Part shown: piece by piece, positions 11,601 through 21,556 of the stretch
Numbering within the stretch: the stretch's first letter is position 1
How the letters are laid out: every line of letters begins with the position of its first letter
Origin: Phaeosaccion multiseriatum
Taxonomy: Eukaryota > Ochrophyta, other classes
Reading direction: 5' to 3'
Length of the DNA stretch: 64,000 nucleotides
Assembly (NCBI GenBank): GCA_965112735.1
Contig: OZ218965.1
Location: 620,001 to 684,000, forward strand
Translations under genes and position numbers: made by a program
The notes under the pieces: generated by a model
Databases searched by the model: none
The model's input: only the letters and a program-made list of their open reading frames with translations
What the model was told of the DNA's origin: nothing

Positions 11601-12372
11601 CTCGAGCGGCTTTGATTTTGGCTCTGATCCGCTCCTTGCCCTTACCTGCAGGGTGGAGTTCATGTAGCACGTGTTGCCGAGGTTGTTGAGGCCGGCGGGG
11701 ATGGGTGCGGCCTTGGCCAGATCCTCGTCCTTCAGGTCCTCCATGAACACCACCTGCGATGAGAGGGACAGATAGGTAAGACTAGTCTATCTTCCACTGG
11801 ATTAGACTGTCTTCAGCTGGACTGATCTTCAAGGGCAGAGCAGTGCCGCACGCTTGGCACACACTCTCAGCACCCAGCCTCACAAACTCACCTCTTGCTG
11901 AGGCTTCTCCACGACATCCGCCGAGCCCATGAGCATGATCTGCATGCCGTCCTTGAACTTACAGCTGGACATGTCCATATCGTCCTTCAATACGCCCTAA
12001 AGAAGGGACGGGCGCGCGCGTAAACAGGCTTTAGAGGTCGGAAGCAAGCCCCCTCCCACTTTTTTGAAGAAGAGAGAGCACTTCCCCACTAATCCACACT
12101 CCCGTGCCCTCAAATGAGTCAAATGAGACCGTGAAAGAGAAATCCACAATTGTCATCTCCGCTGCTGCCTTCCCGCATGCCTCTTTTGGCGGTCTGCTGA
12201 GCAGCGCCGAGCTCACCTTCCACGCCTTGCACATCAGCTTCTGCCTGTCCACGGGCACGTTCGTCAGCGTGCTGATCTGCGCCTTGAACACTTCTGCACT
12301 GTCATTAGTGTCGACCTTCACGTCCTCGAAGACCTGCTTATTCCACTTAACCTTCACCGTAAAAGCCGCCAT
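8502..12372 (-). CDS. USP14: Proteasome-associated deubiquitinase USP14/Ubp6
   Basis: Fifteen minus-strand exons: 12372-12217, 11996-11892, 11753-11646, 11531-11437, 11316-11223, 11079-10987, 10825-10568, 10438-10328, 10206-10096, 9850-9761, 9669-9598, 9410-9244, 9101-8952, 8868-8715, 8555-8502 (605 aa; human USP14 494). Residues 1-75 are a ubiquitin-like domain that docks on the proteasome. The Cys box GLNNLGNTCYMNSTLQ puts the catalytic Cys at about 116. The His box DADSGHYMGWV puts His at about 556, and the end (GGGDWHMAYLTFY) is the usual USP14 close. Two additions stand out. Exon 7 (residues 218-303) inserts a Tudor-like segment with VVRIHYDD and PYYTVRL. Exon 13 carries a candidate ubiquitin-interacting helix (EDAEALAQAIAMS, about 502-514). 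The enzyme trims ubiquitin chains at the proteasome. Confidence 0.93.
8637..8680. repeat. (GACA)n microsatellite in the last USP14 intron
   Basis: About ten GACA units on the plus strand, inside the intron between USP14 exons 14 and 15. Confidence 0.95.
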
Positions 12373-12470
12373 TTTCTCTGTTTGTGATGTTCTCTCGACG
12401 CCCCCCGCTCAAAACCGCCAAACTGAAACTCTGCAAACCGTCGGCGCGAAAAAGGAAAAAGGGAAAAGGG

Positions 12471-12650
12471 TCGACCCCTGACGCTATCCCGGCGCCAGCC
12501 GGCGCGCTATCCGCTATCGCCGGCGCCAGCCGGCTGTGGGGCGTGCTATCCGCTGTCGCCGGCGCCAGCCGATCCGCTATCCGCTATCGGGGGCGGGGGG
12601 GGGCGATAGCGCGATATCGCGAATGTGGGCGATAGCGCGTCAGGGGTCGA
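12471..12650. mobile_element. Foldback/MITE-like element with ~20 bp inverted ends
   Basis: The left end TCGACCCCTGACGCTATC (12471-12488) is repeated in reverse complement at 12631-12650 with a 2-base difference. The interior holds three near copies of a GC-rich palindromic unit built on CCGGCGCCAGCCGG with CTATCCGCTATC spacers, so the whole 180 bases can fold. It contains no open frame. It lies about 100 bases upstream of the USP14 start. A second element with the same outermost bases is at 46286-46403, which suggests a non-autonomous element family. Confidence 0.55.
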
Positions 12651-13114
12651 AAAGGGAGCGGGGCGTCGATCGAAGTGGAGTGGTATTAAGCGAGGTCGAA
12701 ACTGAGACTGAAACTGGTTTAAGCGAGGGGGCGTAGCTCCTGCAGACGCAGCAGTAGCAGGAGTCGGAGCTAGAGGAGTGCCCCCGAGGGCCGGACCGGA
12801 GTAGAGGGCGGGGGAGGGTTGCAGCTCCTTACCCATCCAGCCCCCGCCCCCAGTCCCCCAGCGATTAGCAGGCCATTGATTGCCAGCGATTGGCAGGCCA
12901 TTGATTGCCATGCAGATCGCTCCGTTTACAGAGAAGGTCGAGCGCCTCTCAGCCTTCTGGGGTGGTCTCGCATCACCAGTGAAGCCGAGGGCGGGAGGGT
13001 GGGGCGACTACCGGCAGCGCTCGACGAGTGTTCTGTTCTATAGAGTGCGCGCACTTTGGGACGCCTTTCGGCCAAAGCCTTAAAGCCCCCCCCCCAGTAT
13101 CGAGAGTCAGTTGC
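12651..13114. other. Intergenic spacer, no gene seen
   Basis: Spacer between the USP14 promoter side and the DMT transporter stop. It includes a two-copy 25 bp repeat at about 12858-12910 (built on GGCCATTGATTGCC) and short poly-C. No coding exon could be supported. Confidence 0.6.
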
Positions 13115-13250
13115 TCACTCCTCCAGCCGCCTGGGGCCCAAGTCCTCGCCTTCGCTCTCCGACTCGCTCAAGAGGCTGTACTGGCTCCAGAGAGCCGCAG
13201 ATGTGACTATAGCGGCGCCTGAGGTGAAGCGCGCACGCGGTCGGCCTTAG

Positions 13251-13286
<36 letters not shown>

Positions 13287-14786
13287 CAAGAAGAACAAGG
13301 CCCACTCACTCACCGAGCAGCCCTTGTGGCCCGAGTCTCTCGTCAAGCACTACTCTAGCGAAAATGGCTGCATACACCGGGTCGAGACAGTAGATCACAG
13401 CCGCCTGCTCAGCCGGCACGGCCTTCTGGCCAATGGCCTGCAGCCAGTTGGTGAGTGCGGTGGTGACGAAGGCGAGGTAGGCCAGGAGAGGGGCTCCGGC
13501 CTGCAGCGCGCGGATGGTGTCCGCCGCGGTGTGTGGATCATCCTTCGACAAAGAAAGGAAACATTATGCCATCAGGATGGTCCTCGTGATAAACATAACA
13601 CTCCCTTTAATAAACACATCTCACCCATGGTTGGGTGCCCGCACACCACAGCCCGCACAGCCCCGCTGTGATCCACAAGTTGGCGCTGTTGAGGGCAAGA
13701 GCGTTGTCGATGCTCTTGGCGTACGTCTCGAGGCGAATGATGAACATTGCGCTACTTGCAGCCGCTAGCATGCTCAAGACGTCGCCCACATTGGGGGGAG
13801 AGCCGTCGTAAGACAGCAGCACCTACCGCAGAAGAAAGAAACGAGGCGCCGCTCTTGAGAAGGGAGAACAGAGAGCAAGGGCTTGCTTCAAGGGGGGGCG
13901 ACTCACCGTCCCGACAAAAGCTGCGAGGCAGCTGAGCCACGTGTTGAGGCTGATTGTCTTGCCAAAGATGGCAAAGGCGAAGAAGGGGACGAGCTTAACG
14001 TTGAGGTAGAGCAAGAAGGCGCTCCGACTGGCCGTGGTGTACTCCAAGCCAATGGTCTGAAACATAAAGCCCGCAAACATCCAGCACCCCAGCTCCGCCC
14101 CTGCTCGCCACACATCAGCAGGAGCAGCAGCAGCGCTCACTTCTCCGCCCCTCTGCGAAGAGTCAGGGTCCGTACAAAGGTGGAGAAGTCAGAAACCGCC
14201 GGGACACTGCGTACCAAGCCCGAAGACGGACCACACTTACCGGCGCCTTGCCGCTAATATCTCCCGCAAAGGGGAGTGTCGGGGGAGACTCAAGCAGACC
14301 AGGCGTCCACGGAGAAAAGAGCAAAGCCGCCAGTAAGAAGCGGGCAAAATTGGCTGCCCCTGGCGCCAGCGAATCGTCAGAGATCAAGAGTTTGATGACG
14401 CTGTGTTGCGTTCCCCACAGTACCGTCACCACATTGAGAAGCACCAGGGGAACGAGCGGGAAACCCTGTCCTCCCTCTGCTGCTGCTGCTGCTGCTGCTG
14501 CTTCTCCTGCTTGGAAGTCAGCCGACTCTGCTTCGCCCAAAGAGTCTTCCTGTGCACCTACGCTGCGGCTACTACTGTGTAAGGGCGAGAATGGCACCGC
14601 ACGTGCCCTCTTCCGGCCAGATAACAGTCCCCCTGAAGCTGCATGTCTCACGAGATAGGCACCGCCACTCCGTACGTTCTGCGTCAACGGCCGAGTGGGA
14701 GCGCAAAAGCCATGCACACAGCTTTGGTTTGCGAACAAGAGAAGAAGGCCTGGTGTAGCCAGTCGCCGCCTCCTCCAATTCTTCAT
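13115..14786 (-). CDS. Plastid-directed EamA/DMT-family transporter
   Basis: Minus-strand exons 14786-14241, 14152-13907, 13822-13625, 13542-13314, 13218-13115 (440 aa). The N terminus has four arginines, a hydrophobic core and a cut after HG followed directly by FCAPTRP (Phe27), the signal-plus-transit layout used for complex red-lineage plastids. A Ser/Ala-rich transit-like segment follows. The mature part has about ten membrane helices in two EamA halves: WGTQHSVIKLL in the first helix, RFLLAALLFSPW, QTIGLEYTTASRSAFLLYLN closing half one, and AAVIYCLDPVYAAIFARVVL in half two. DMT carriers export or exchange small metabolites; the substrate cannot be told. The short acidic C tail ends SESESEGED...EE. 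Intron 4 contains a (CAGG)n run. Four further in-frame Mets upstream, to 15005, would reach into the divergent neighbour. Confidence 0.87.
13248..13290. repeat. (CAGG)n microsatellite in DMT transporter intron 4
   Basis: About ten CAGG units on the plus strand, a few tens of bases from the GTGAGTGAGTGG donor on the minus strand. Confidence 0.95.
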
Positions 14787-14944
14787 GTGCCCCCCTTTAC
14801 TTTCACTGGGGCTAGGGAGAGGGGCTATTCCCATAAGGACTGGCCTTTGTCTAAAAGTAAAGGGCACTTCCTTGGTGGCTGCATTGTTCATCCGGGGGGG
14901 GGGAATCACAGAGCCGTGGCCCTTTTTGGAAAAAAAAAGTAAAT
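14787..14944. promoter_or_regulatory. Divergent promoter region (transporter / ankyrin-like gene)
   Basis: Only 158 bases separate the two start codons. The interval carries a poly-G run (14895-14903) and a poly-A run (14930-14938). No known element was recognised. Confidence 0.45.
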
Positions 14945-15949
14945 ATGGAAGGGGGCGACCTAGGGGATGAACTCCTCTATGAAGCTTGTCACGAGACCTT
15001 GGCAAAGCCCGAGCTCTTCCGTGTTATCTTGGGGTGCTTGGGGAGCGGGCACTTCTGCTTCGTGGCGGGTGTGTGCGAGGAGTGGAAGAACCGCTACACC
15101 GACAGATATCCAGCAGCGAAGACGAACTTCTCGACTGTGGTCAGCTCCGTGGAGTGTCTAAACTGGGCGACCAGTAGGCAGGGCCTTGAATTAAGTGATG
15201 AGCTCTTCAACGCTGCTGTGGGGGATGGAAATGTAGAGGTATGCGTGGCACTCCATGACAAGGGCTGTGCATTTATGGACTATGGAACGTACACTGAAGC
15301 CACGTTCAACAAAGAGCATGGTCTGGCTGTGCTCCAGTGGCTGCGCTCGGAGGACCTCCCTGGCAAGGAAGAGTGCCCGTGGGACGAGAGCATCTCTTCC
15401 ATATGTCAAGACGCCGCAGCGGTGGGGAACTTGGAGATACTCAAGTGGCTGATGTCGGACGAGGTCGGTGCAGAAATGGATTCCGACTCGTGGACCTCCG
15501 CCTGTATGGGTGGGGGCACCCCAGTCCTGGAATGGTTGCTCGAGCATCCTTCCACGAGAGCCTTGCTGGAAGAGAATGAAGACGGCCAATGGCGCAAGGG
15601 TATCCTTAAAGTAGCTGGGAGTGGCGATCTGGACGCACTGCAGCTCCTCTACGCGAAAGCTCGGGACCTCTTTGATTGGGGCGCTGATGTCTGCTTCATC
15701 GCAGTTATGAAAGGAGCGGTCCTTGCAGCCATTAAGGGAGACAGCCTCGCCATGCTGAAATGGCTCCGATCAGAGGAAGTGCAGTGCGACTGGGACGAAA
15801 GGTCTTGCCCACAAGTCATCAGAGACAGAGGTTTATATCCAGAGTGGGAATGGGATGAAACCGCGGTATGGGATATCGAGGCCGAGACCTTTGAGGAGGT
15901 GAAGCAATGGGTGCACTCGAACGGCCACCCCTGCGACTGCCAGGACTGA
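14945..15949 (+). CDS. Intronless ankyrin-like repeat protein
   Basis: A single 334-codon exon. After an N-terminal segment that resembles an F-box-like lead-in (ELFRVILGCLGSGHFCFVAGVCEEW), the protein carries degenerate ankyrin-type helices spaced by about 30-35 residues: LFNAAVGDGNVEVCVALHDKGC, then QDAAAVGNLEILKWLM, then SACMGGGTPVLEWLLEH, then VAGSGDLDALQLLY. Such proteins form large families in algae with big genomes. The lack of introns is out of character with every confidently modelled neighbour, which fits an expanded or retro-copied family. It probably mediates protein binding; a link to ubiquitin ligation through the lead-in is only a suggestion. Confidence 0.8.
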   Translation: MEGGDLGDELLYEACHETLAKPELFRVILGCLGSGHFCFVAGVCEEWKNRYTDRYPAAKTNFSTVVSSVECLNWATSRQGLELSDELFNAAVGDGNVEVCVALHDKGCAFMDYGTYTEATFNKEHGLAVLQWLRSEDLPGKEECPWDESISSICQDAAAVGNLEILKWLMSDEVGAEMDSDSWTSACMGGGTPVLEWLLEHPSTRALLEENEDGQWRKGILKVAGSGDLDALQLLYAKARDLFDWGADVCFIAVMKGAVLAAIKGDSLAMLKWLRSEEVQCDWDERSCPQVIRDRGLYPEWEWDETAVWDIEAETFEEVKQWVHSNGHPCDCQD

Positions 15950-16209
15950 GGATGAGGTGCTGGCGCGGAGAGAGATACGGGACAAGAATAGCACGAAGCT
16001 GTATTTAGTGGGGCAGACAGAAGGCGCTGAGACATGTGCTTGGTTCTCTGCGAGGGGCGGCTGTCTTGGACTCTGGGGCAGAAGAATATCGGCTTCCTGG
16101 CTTCCCGCCGCCCTCTGGCAGAAGGACTGTGAAGCACTACTAACGTAACACATGAGTAGGGAACAAGGAGTACAAGGAGTCAAGTCATAATTATACTTGA
16201 CTCTTCTAT
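15950..16209. other. Convergent 3' spacer
   Basis: 260 bases between the ankyrin-like and CHAT-SH2 stop codons. No gene or repeat is seen. Confidence 0.6.
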
Positions 16210-19200
16210 CTATGCCTTGCCGCTTGGGTACGTCGCCTCGGAGAAAACCTGTGGGAGGGGGGCCAGGCGGGAGGGGGGGAAGCAGCACGTGTCAACAAGT
16301 GCTCTCTCGATGCGGGCTCAATCCCCCACGCACTAACGCACGCACCACGCACCCGTTTGTCGTGATCCGGACACAATATGGTGAGCTTATTGCACGCTAC
16401 GATGAGGTCGGGGAGAGACTTGTACTGGCGGGGCCCGTCGTTGAGCGTCAGGTACAGAAGCTCGTTCTCCAGCTTCACCTGGGGGGCAACCAGCAGCAGC
16501 AGCAGCACAGCACAACACGAGTGCCATCAGACTACTGTGGCGGGCGGGCGAGGTGACACGATGGTCTTGAACGGACCCTCACCACCGGCGCCTGTCTCTT
16601 AGCAATAACTAACCCCTTTCCTTGGTGCTGTGCCCATTGCCAACCCTCTTGACTTCCGTGCCTCTTGCTGCTGGAGCACTGACCGCCCACTGACTGACCA
16701 CTCACCACCACGTGCGTGACGAGCCTCCGAGTGATGCCCGGCTGCCCGTTTCGGACGCTTTCGTTGTACGAAATGACCAGGCTGCCTGGCTCGCTCTCTG
16801 AGAAGCGCAGAAGGAATGCTCCCATCGGCTTGCCCAGCAGCTGTGCGGTATGGTGACACACGAGACGGCGACTTGACCTTAGAAAACTTGGAACAGAGCT
16901 CATCTTCCCGTATGCATCAACAAATCATGCCGGACGTACCAGTTCCTCAGCTCTGGTCCTGCCCATGAAGCCGTGTATTAGTACGAGGGTGAAGTTCCAC
17001 TCGGCTTCGAGGAAGCGCAGCAGCTTCAATGTGGGCCCCCACCACCTGACGGAGAGAGAGGCGCAGAGCGGGGGGGGGGGCGAAGGTTGCAAAGGTTCAT
17101 CTCACCTCTCGCCCAATGGACCAACCACACACACATACACACACTCTCTCTCTCTCTCTCTCTCTCACCGTCCAAAGAGCACAAAGACATCGCGCGAGAT
17201 CTCCTCGGCGTCCACTGGCGGCCCGACGGCTTGCTTCCCTGCCAGTACCCACAGTCTGCGCCAAAGGTACGCACTGTCCTCCGGGTACAGGCCTCGGGGT
17301 GTGTGCTCCGAGAAGGGGGAGTACAGTTCATCCACCCCCGACCCGTCTCCTTTACACGTGCATATTTGGCTCTCGAGTGCCCTCTTCAGGGACTCCCACG
17401 TGACTGCATCCGTCCGGACCCCTCCTGTCGCTCGAGCCCAAGCCTGTTTAGAAAGCTCATTTGGCAACCCTGCTAGATGGGCTTCACTCCCAGTCTCATC
17501 TTGAGGCCCCTCGCTCCCTGCAGCCGAACTGCGGCTGCTAGTGCTGGAGTCCAAATCGCAAGGCAGGTAGCTCGCTCGTATTGCCTTGGCCTTGCTCACC
17601 ATTGCCTGAGAGTGCAGCGTGTGCGCCGCGAGAGCGTGCACCAGCTGGAGGAGTGTGCCGGGATGTCCCTCGCACACCTGAATAGCAGGCAGCTGCCCCA
17701 TCGGTACGAAGCACTGCTCCATCGTCTGCACACTCTCGTCGTTCTCGCTCACAGCAAGCTCCTCCTTGGACAGCCCCCTCGGCCTATGTAAGTATAGCAG
17801 CTGCGCGCACTCGGTGTCCGTGAGCCTCCGAGTGCTTAGCACCTTCTCCTTAAAGTTAATGAAGTGCTGCAGTGCGTTGGGAACTTGAGTCAAGCGCTCC
17901 TGACAAGTGCTCAGCACCACGAGGTTGTTGTTGAGAGTGAGCATTTCGTTGAGCGTGTTCACCACGGCCCCCATCATCTCCTTCTTGTGGGCTGCCTTGA
18001 CTCCTTCCGTGAGCGTGTCTACTCCGTCCAGCACGAGCAGCACCTTCCCCTCCACAGTGTCTCCCACCCTGTCGCTCACTCGCTCCAGAAAAAGGTACTC
18101 CAGCAGCTCCCTTGCTGCCCAGCGCTCGGAATTGTCAGCGCCCTCCTCAGCCACCAAGCTACCGCCGCTTTTGTTCAGAGCGGTCTTGAGCAGAGAAAAC
18201 AAGTTCTTGTCGCGCAGAATGTCGTCCTTGATGAGACTGGTGCAGTGAGCGGCCACGTCTACGAAGAAAATGTTTTCGAACTGCCTCCGCATGAGGACGT
18301 AAGAGCACGCCATGATGGCCTGCAGCGTCTTGCCCGACGCTCTGCCGCCCGTGATGGTCACACAGCTAGACGAGCAAATCCCCTCCACCACGCGCTGAAT
18401 GTCGAGTGCCGCCGTATCTCCGACCACTTCTCGACTCACAGGGAGGTTATACTTGTAAGGCAAAGGCTTGGTTTGGTCGTTGAAGGCCCCATCACGCAAG
18501 CCGCCGTGAGGAAACACTACGACGTTGTGGTCCACCCAGTCCTGAGGAGCGGAAAGGGCGAGTTGGAATCTGAAGGCTGCAGGTGTACAGCCCCCCAGCC
18601 TGCCTTCTCCCTCCCATGACTCTCTCCATATCTCTCCTCTGTGCCTCTCCCCTCCCATGAATCGCACCGGCTCCTCCTATCCCTCCTCTCACTCTCTCCC
18701 TCTCTCACCGGCATTAGGAGGAATTTATTCCCCTCCACGTCTGGGCGGGTCTTTTTGTCACACATTAGGCAAGAGATGGCGGCCTCGAAAGACCCTGTAA
18801 CTGTGAGGCCCTCCAAGAGGGCTGTGCACGAGAGGAGAGGAAAGGGAAACTCAAATCAGCCGCTCAGACACAGAGGAGAGGAAGGAGGATACACCGTGCA
18901 GTCTTACCCGAGTAGAAGCTGCTTGCGAAGGCCGTCGCGGCCATGTCTGTCACCGCGTCTTTGGTCTTGACAGCGACCACGTGCTTGACGCCCGCGGCGA
19001 CGAACCTCTCCCCTGCTGCTTGCGAATGGCAAGCGCTTACAAACACAACAGAGGTCACCACCCCTCCCGCCCGGAAAAGGCGGCCGAGGTCATCGGCGTT
19101 CATCTCCAGCAGCATCCCGCACTTGTCCTTCTCCCCGTCGCCCTGTTCGAAGGCCAGCATGTTTGTCTCGGGGAAGCCGTGCCCACTGTAGTGAAGCATT

Positions 19201-19969
19201 GTGCAGCCTTTGTTCAGCAGTCTTCTGAACCTCTCCGGGGTGGCAATCTCCGCCTGAAAAGTCACCTTCTTCCCTGTTTCTTTGATGGCAGAGCGGATAG
19301 CCTTGAGCTCCCCTTCAATGGCCAGGGTGGGGAGCGCCTCTCTTTTCCGCGCACCGGGAGGAACCCAGGCCAAAGGGGAGGCCGAGATGTAGCCCAGCCG
19401 GACCTGAACAAAGACGGGCAAGCAGCGGGCATGAGGAGAGAGAAGCCAGCAAGCCTTGCTGAGATGTGTACTTGAGCCTATGGGCTCGGTATTCGGGCGC
19501 TTGACATGAGTGCGAAGTGGGGGGATGTGTATATGGTGAAAGGCGTTTTAGAGTCGGGGGGCGTAGTGAAGAAAGCTCAGGAAGAAAGCTCTGGAAGAAA
19601 GCTCTAAAGCGGGACGTGGATGGAAGGTTGGGTGGGATGGTGGAGAGGGCAAATTAAGAGGAGGGAGGACGTGATTGGAGGGTAGGAGGTGAGTGGAACA
19701 TGGGAGGTAAGAGGCATTGGCGAAGAGTAGGTTTGGAGGGAGGAGTGGAGCAATTAGAGGGTGGCTGGTGGGGGAGGGGGAGGTGGGCGTGGCTTGGTGA
19801 AGGTGAGCGTGGTAGCCTGAGGAAGGTGGTGGAGACGGGAGGGTGGGGTGGGGCAGGACGATCGGAAGGGGCGGCCGTAGCGAGACAAGACACTCACCAC
19901 AGGGTCATGTTGGGACAGTGCCTCCCTGGAAGGCGGGCGCGGCAGCGTCGAGTCGTCTCTCGTCGTCAT
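16210..19969 (-). CDS. CHAT protease - STAND ATPase - STAT-like SH2 protein
   Basis: Minus-strand exons 19969-19898, 19403-18908, 18821-18709, 18541-17169, 17045-16940, 16840-16706, 16478-16353, 16248-16210 (819 aa). Residues about 25-225 form a CHAT domain (caspase/separase clan): MLHYSGHGF places the catalytic His at about 99 and VFVSACHS the catalytic Cys at about 149, with the usual closing block SFYSALLEGLTVTGSFEAA. Residues about 290-480 hold a P-loop ATPase of STAND type: Walker A GGRASGKT (292-299) and Walker B VLLVLDGVD (about 394-402). Residues about 685-807 read as a STAT-like linker plus SH2: W-W...LIHGFMGRTRAEELL, then GAFLLRFSESEPGSLVISY with the phosphotyrosine-binding Arg at about 732. 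The last exons finish the SH2 (QYKSLPDLI) and end VFSEATYPSGKA. Expected behaviour is a nucleotide-gated protease recruited by phosphotyrosine. No transmembrane segment is seen. Confidence 0.83.
17136..17168. repeat. (CT)n tract touching a splice donor
   Basis: On the minus strand the donor after exon 4 of the CHAT-SH2 gene reads GTGAGAGAGAGAG and continues as a pure GA run, so the microsatellite starts at the splice site. Confidence 0.9.
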
Positions 19970-20220
19970 GGCAGGAGGCAGCCCCCCCTCCCCGTTCCGT
20001 CTTCTCCTTCTCAAAGAGGAACGCCTCCTCTAACAGGGAGGGAAAGGGGCCTCGTCCTTCTCTTCAACCTATCATGAGCAGCCAGAGTCTTCTGAGATAG
20101 GCTTTGTCACACAGGGGGATATCGCATGGGGAATGATATAGAAGGGAGAGGGAGGGGCGAATATGTGGAACTTCAAATTGACTCTCTCTCTCCCTCTCTC
20201 TCTTATAAATTTCCTTGTGA
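19970..20220. promoter_or_regulatory. Divergent promoter region (CHAT-SH2 / plastid protein)
   Basis: 251 bases between two head-to-head starts, with a TC-rich stretch at 20181-20205 just before the plus-strand start. No specific element was recognised. Confidence 0.4.
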
Positions 20221-20900
20221 ATGACTATGAGAAACCCTGTGCTCGTCTTCCTCTTGCTGGTGTTGTTGCAAGTCTTGGTCGCCGACGGCTTCTTCCTTAG
20301 CCTAGGAATGAGTGCAAAAGCCAGCAGTGGCGGCAGCGGGTGGGGCAATGCAAATTGGAACTGGGGCTCTCCAGTTGGAGAGGCCCACAACGTGGCGGGA
20401 AAGACAAGGGCGAAGCTTAGGAGTAATTCCCAAAGGACAGAGTGGTTACTGCAGACTCTGGCAGATCCAGGTACGTACGGAGAGGATCAGTCAACTCGCT
20501 CACCGCCATGCACACACCTACACCTGCCAGACACCTCACTCTTCCGAACCTACCCATGCATGCCCCACCAGAGGCAATTCCTTTCGAAGAGGTGAAAATG
20601 GTACTTGCTCTACGATGGCAAATGGCCGCGAGAGAGGGAATTGATGGAGGCGCATCCGGCTATGCCGAGGTACTGGAAAACATGAGGCAGTGTAAGTACG
20701 AAGTGAAGGGGGGGGAAGAGGCTTTGGCCAAAGATATGGACGAAAGGATCCCCCTCGTGCCCTTCGTCGATGTGGAGAGGCTCGAGGCGTTTGTGTATGA
20801 GACTGTCACAGACTGTTGTAAAGACTCTTTGCCGGAGCCGGCCCGTGTCGCAGCAGTAAAGGTGCTCGTCGCTCTTGAGTTCCTGGAGAGAGGCTGCTGA
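20221..20900 (+). CDS. Small plastid-directed protein of unknown function
   Basis: Exons 20221-20470 and 20572-20900 (192 aa). Residues 4-21 are a strongly hydrophobic signal peptide, cut predicted after ADG, followed by FFLSLGMSAKAS (Phe24), again the bipartite plastid signal of red-lineage complex plastids. The mature protein starts with a Gly/Asn/Trp-rich stretch (NANWNWGSPVGEAHN) and continues as a charged, helical soluble domain ending ALEFLERGC. I believe similar NWNWG-type proteins exist in other stramenopile algae, but this is from memory and no function is known. Met1 and Met3 are both possible starts. Donor G|GTACGT and acceptor CACCAG restore frame as codon GAG. Confidence 0.75.
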
Positions 20901-21556
20901 GGAGCGCCAGCTTGGACTCGTGCAAAGGAAGCATGAGCTTCGCGGGCTCCCTCGTAGACAAGCCCTTCCACAGAGCTGGAGATGCCTAAAGTCGCCTTTC
21001 CAATGGGAAGCTCCTCTTTCTCCTTCTGGCGGTGGCATGTGAGAGGCAGCACTGCGTATTGGCCGACCGCAGAGTAGAGGTGTGCCCCAAGCAAGGGGTC
21101 CAAGGGGGCCGAAGAGAGAGAAGACAACGCCCAAGAAGCACCCCCTCGCCATGGTCTCGAGGAGGAGGAGGCTTCCACGGAAGGGAAGCACAAGAAGGGA
21201 GGAATGGAGAAGCCGCGCAACACCTCCCGCCCTGCCACCGCTGCTCGTGGACAGAGAGGGCAAGGGGGGGGAGCAGCCCAGCCGCCCTTGTGCAGCGAAG
21301 AGGAAGGCCCTCCGGGTGGGAGATGGAGGTCCAGCTACCCGAGAGATCCCGCAGATATCATTGAGTGCATCGTGGTGCGCTGCCGGGCACAGAGAGGCTG
21401 GATCCTACGGGCGAATCTAATGACCAATGGATGAAGTAGAATAGATATATGCCAGTTGTGATCTCTCCGTAAGCCAACGAATCTTAGATACCCCGGCCAA
21501 GGAGCCGTTCGTCTCTCTTCTCTCTTCATCAATCATCTGTCTTCCCTCTCTCCTCC
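20901..21556. other. Intergenic spacer, no gene supported
   Basis: 656 bases containing overlapping open frames of basic, low-complexity composition on both strands. None has a domain or exon partners. It probably comprises the 3' end of the plastid protein transcript and the leader of PIG-W. Confidence 0.5.

Noticed and set aside
20901-21434. Basic plus-strand frames of about 110 codons
   Set aside because: No domain, no exon partners and overlapping open frames in several phases, typical of GC-rich non-coding DNA.
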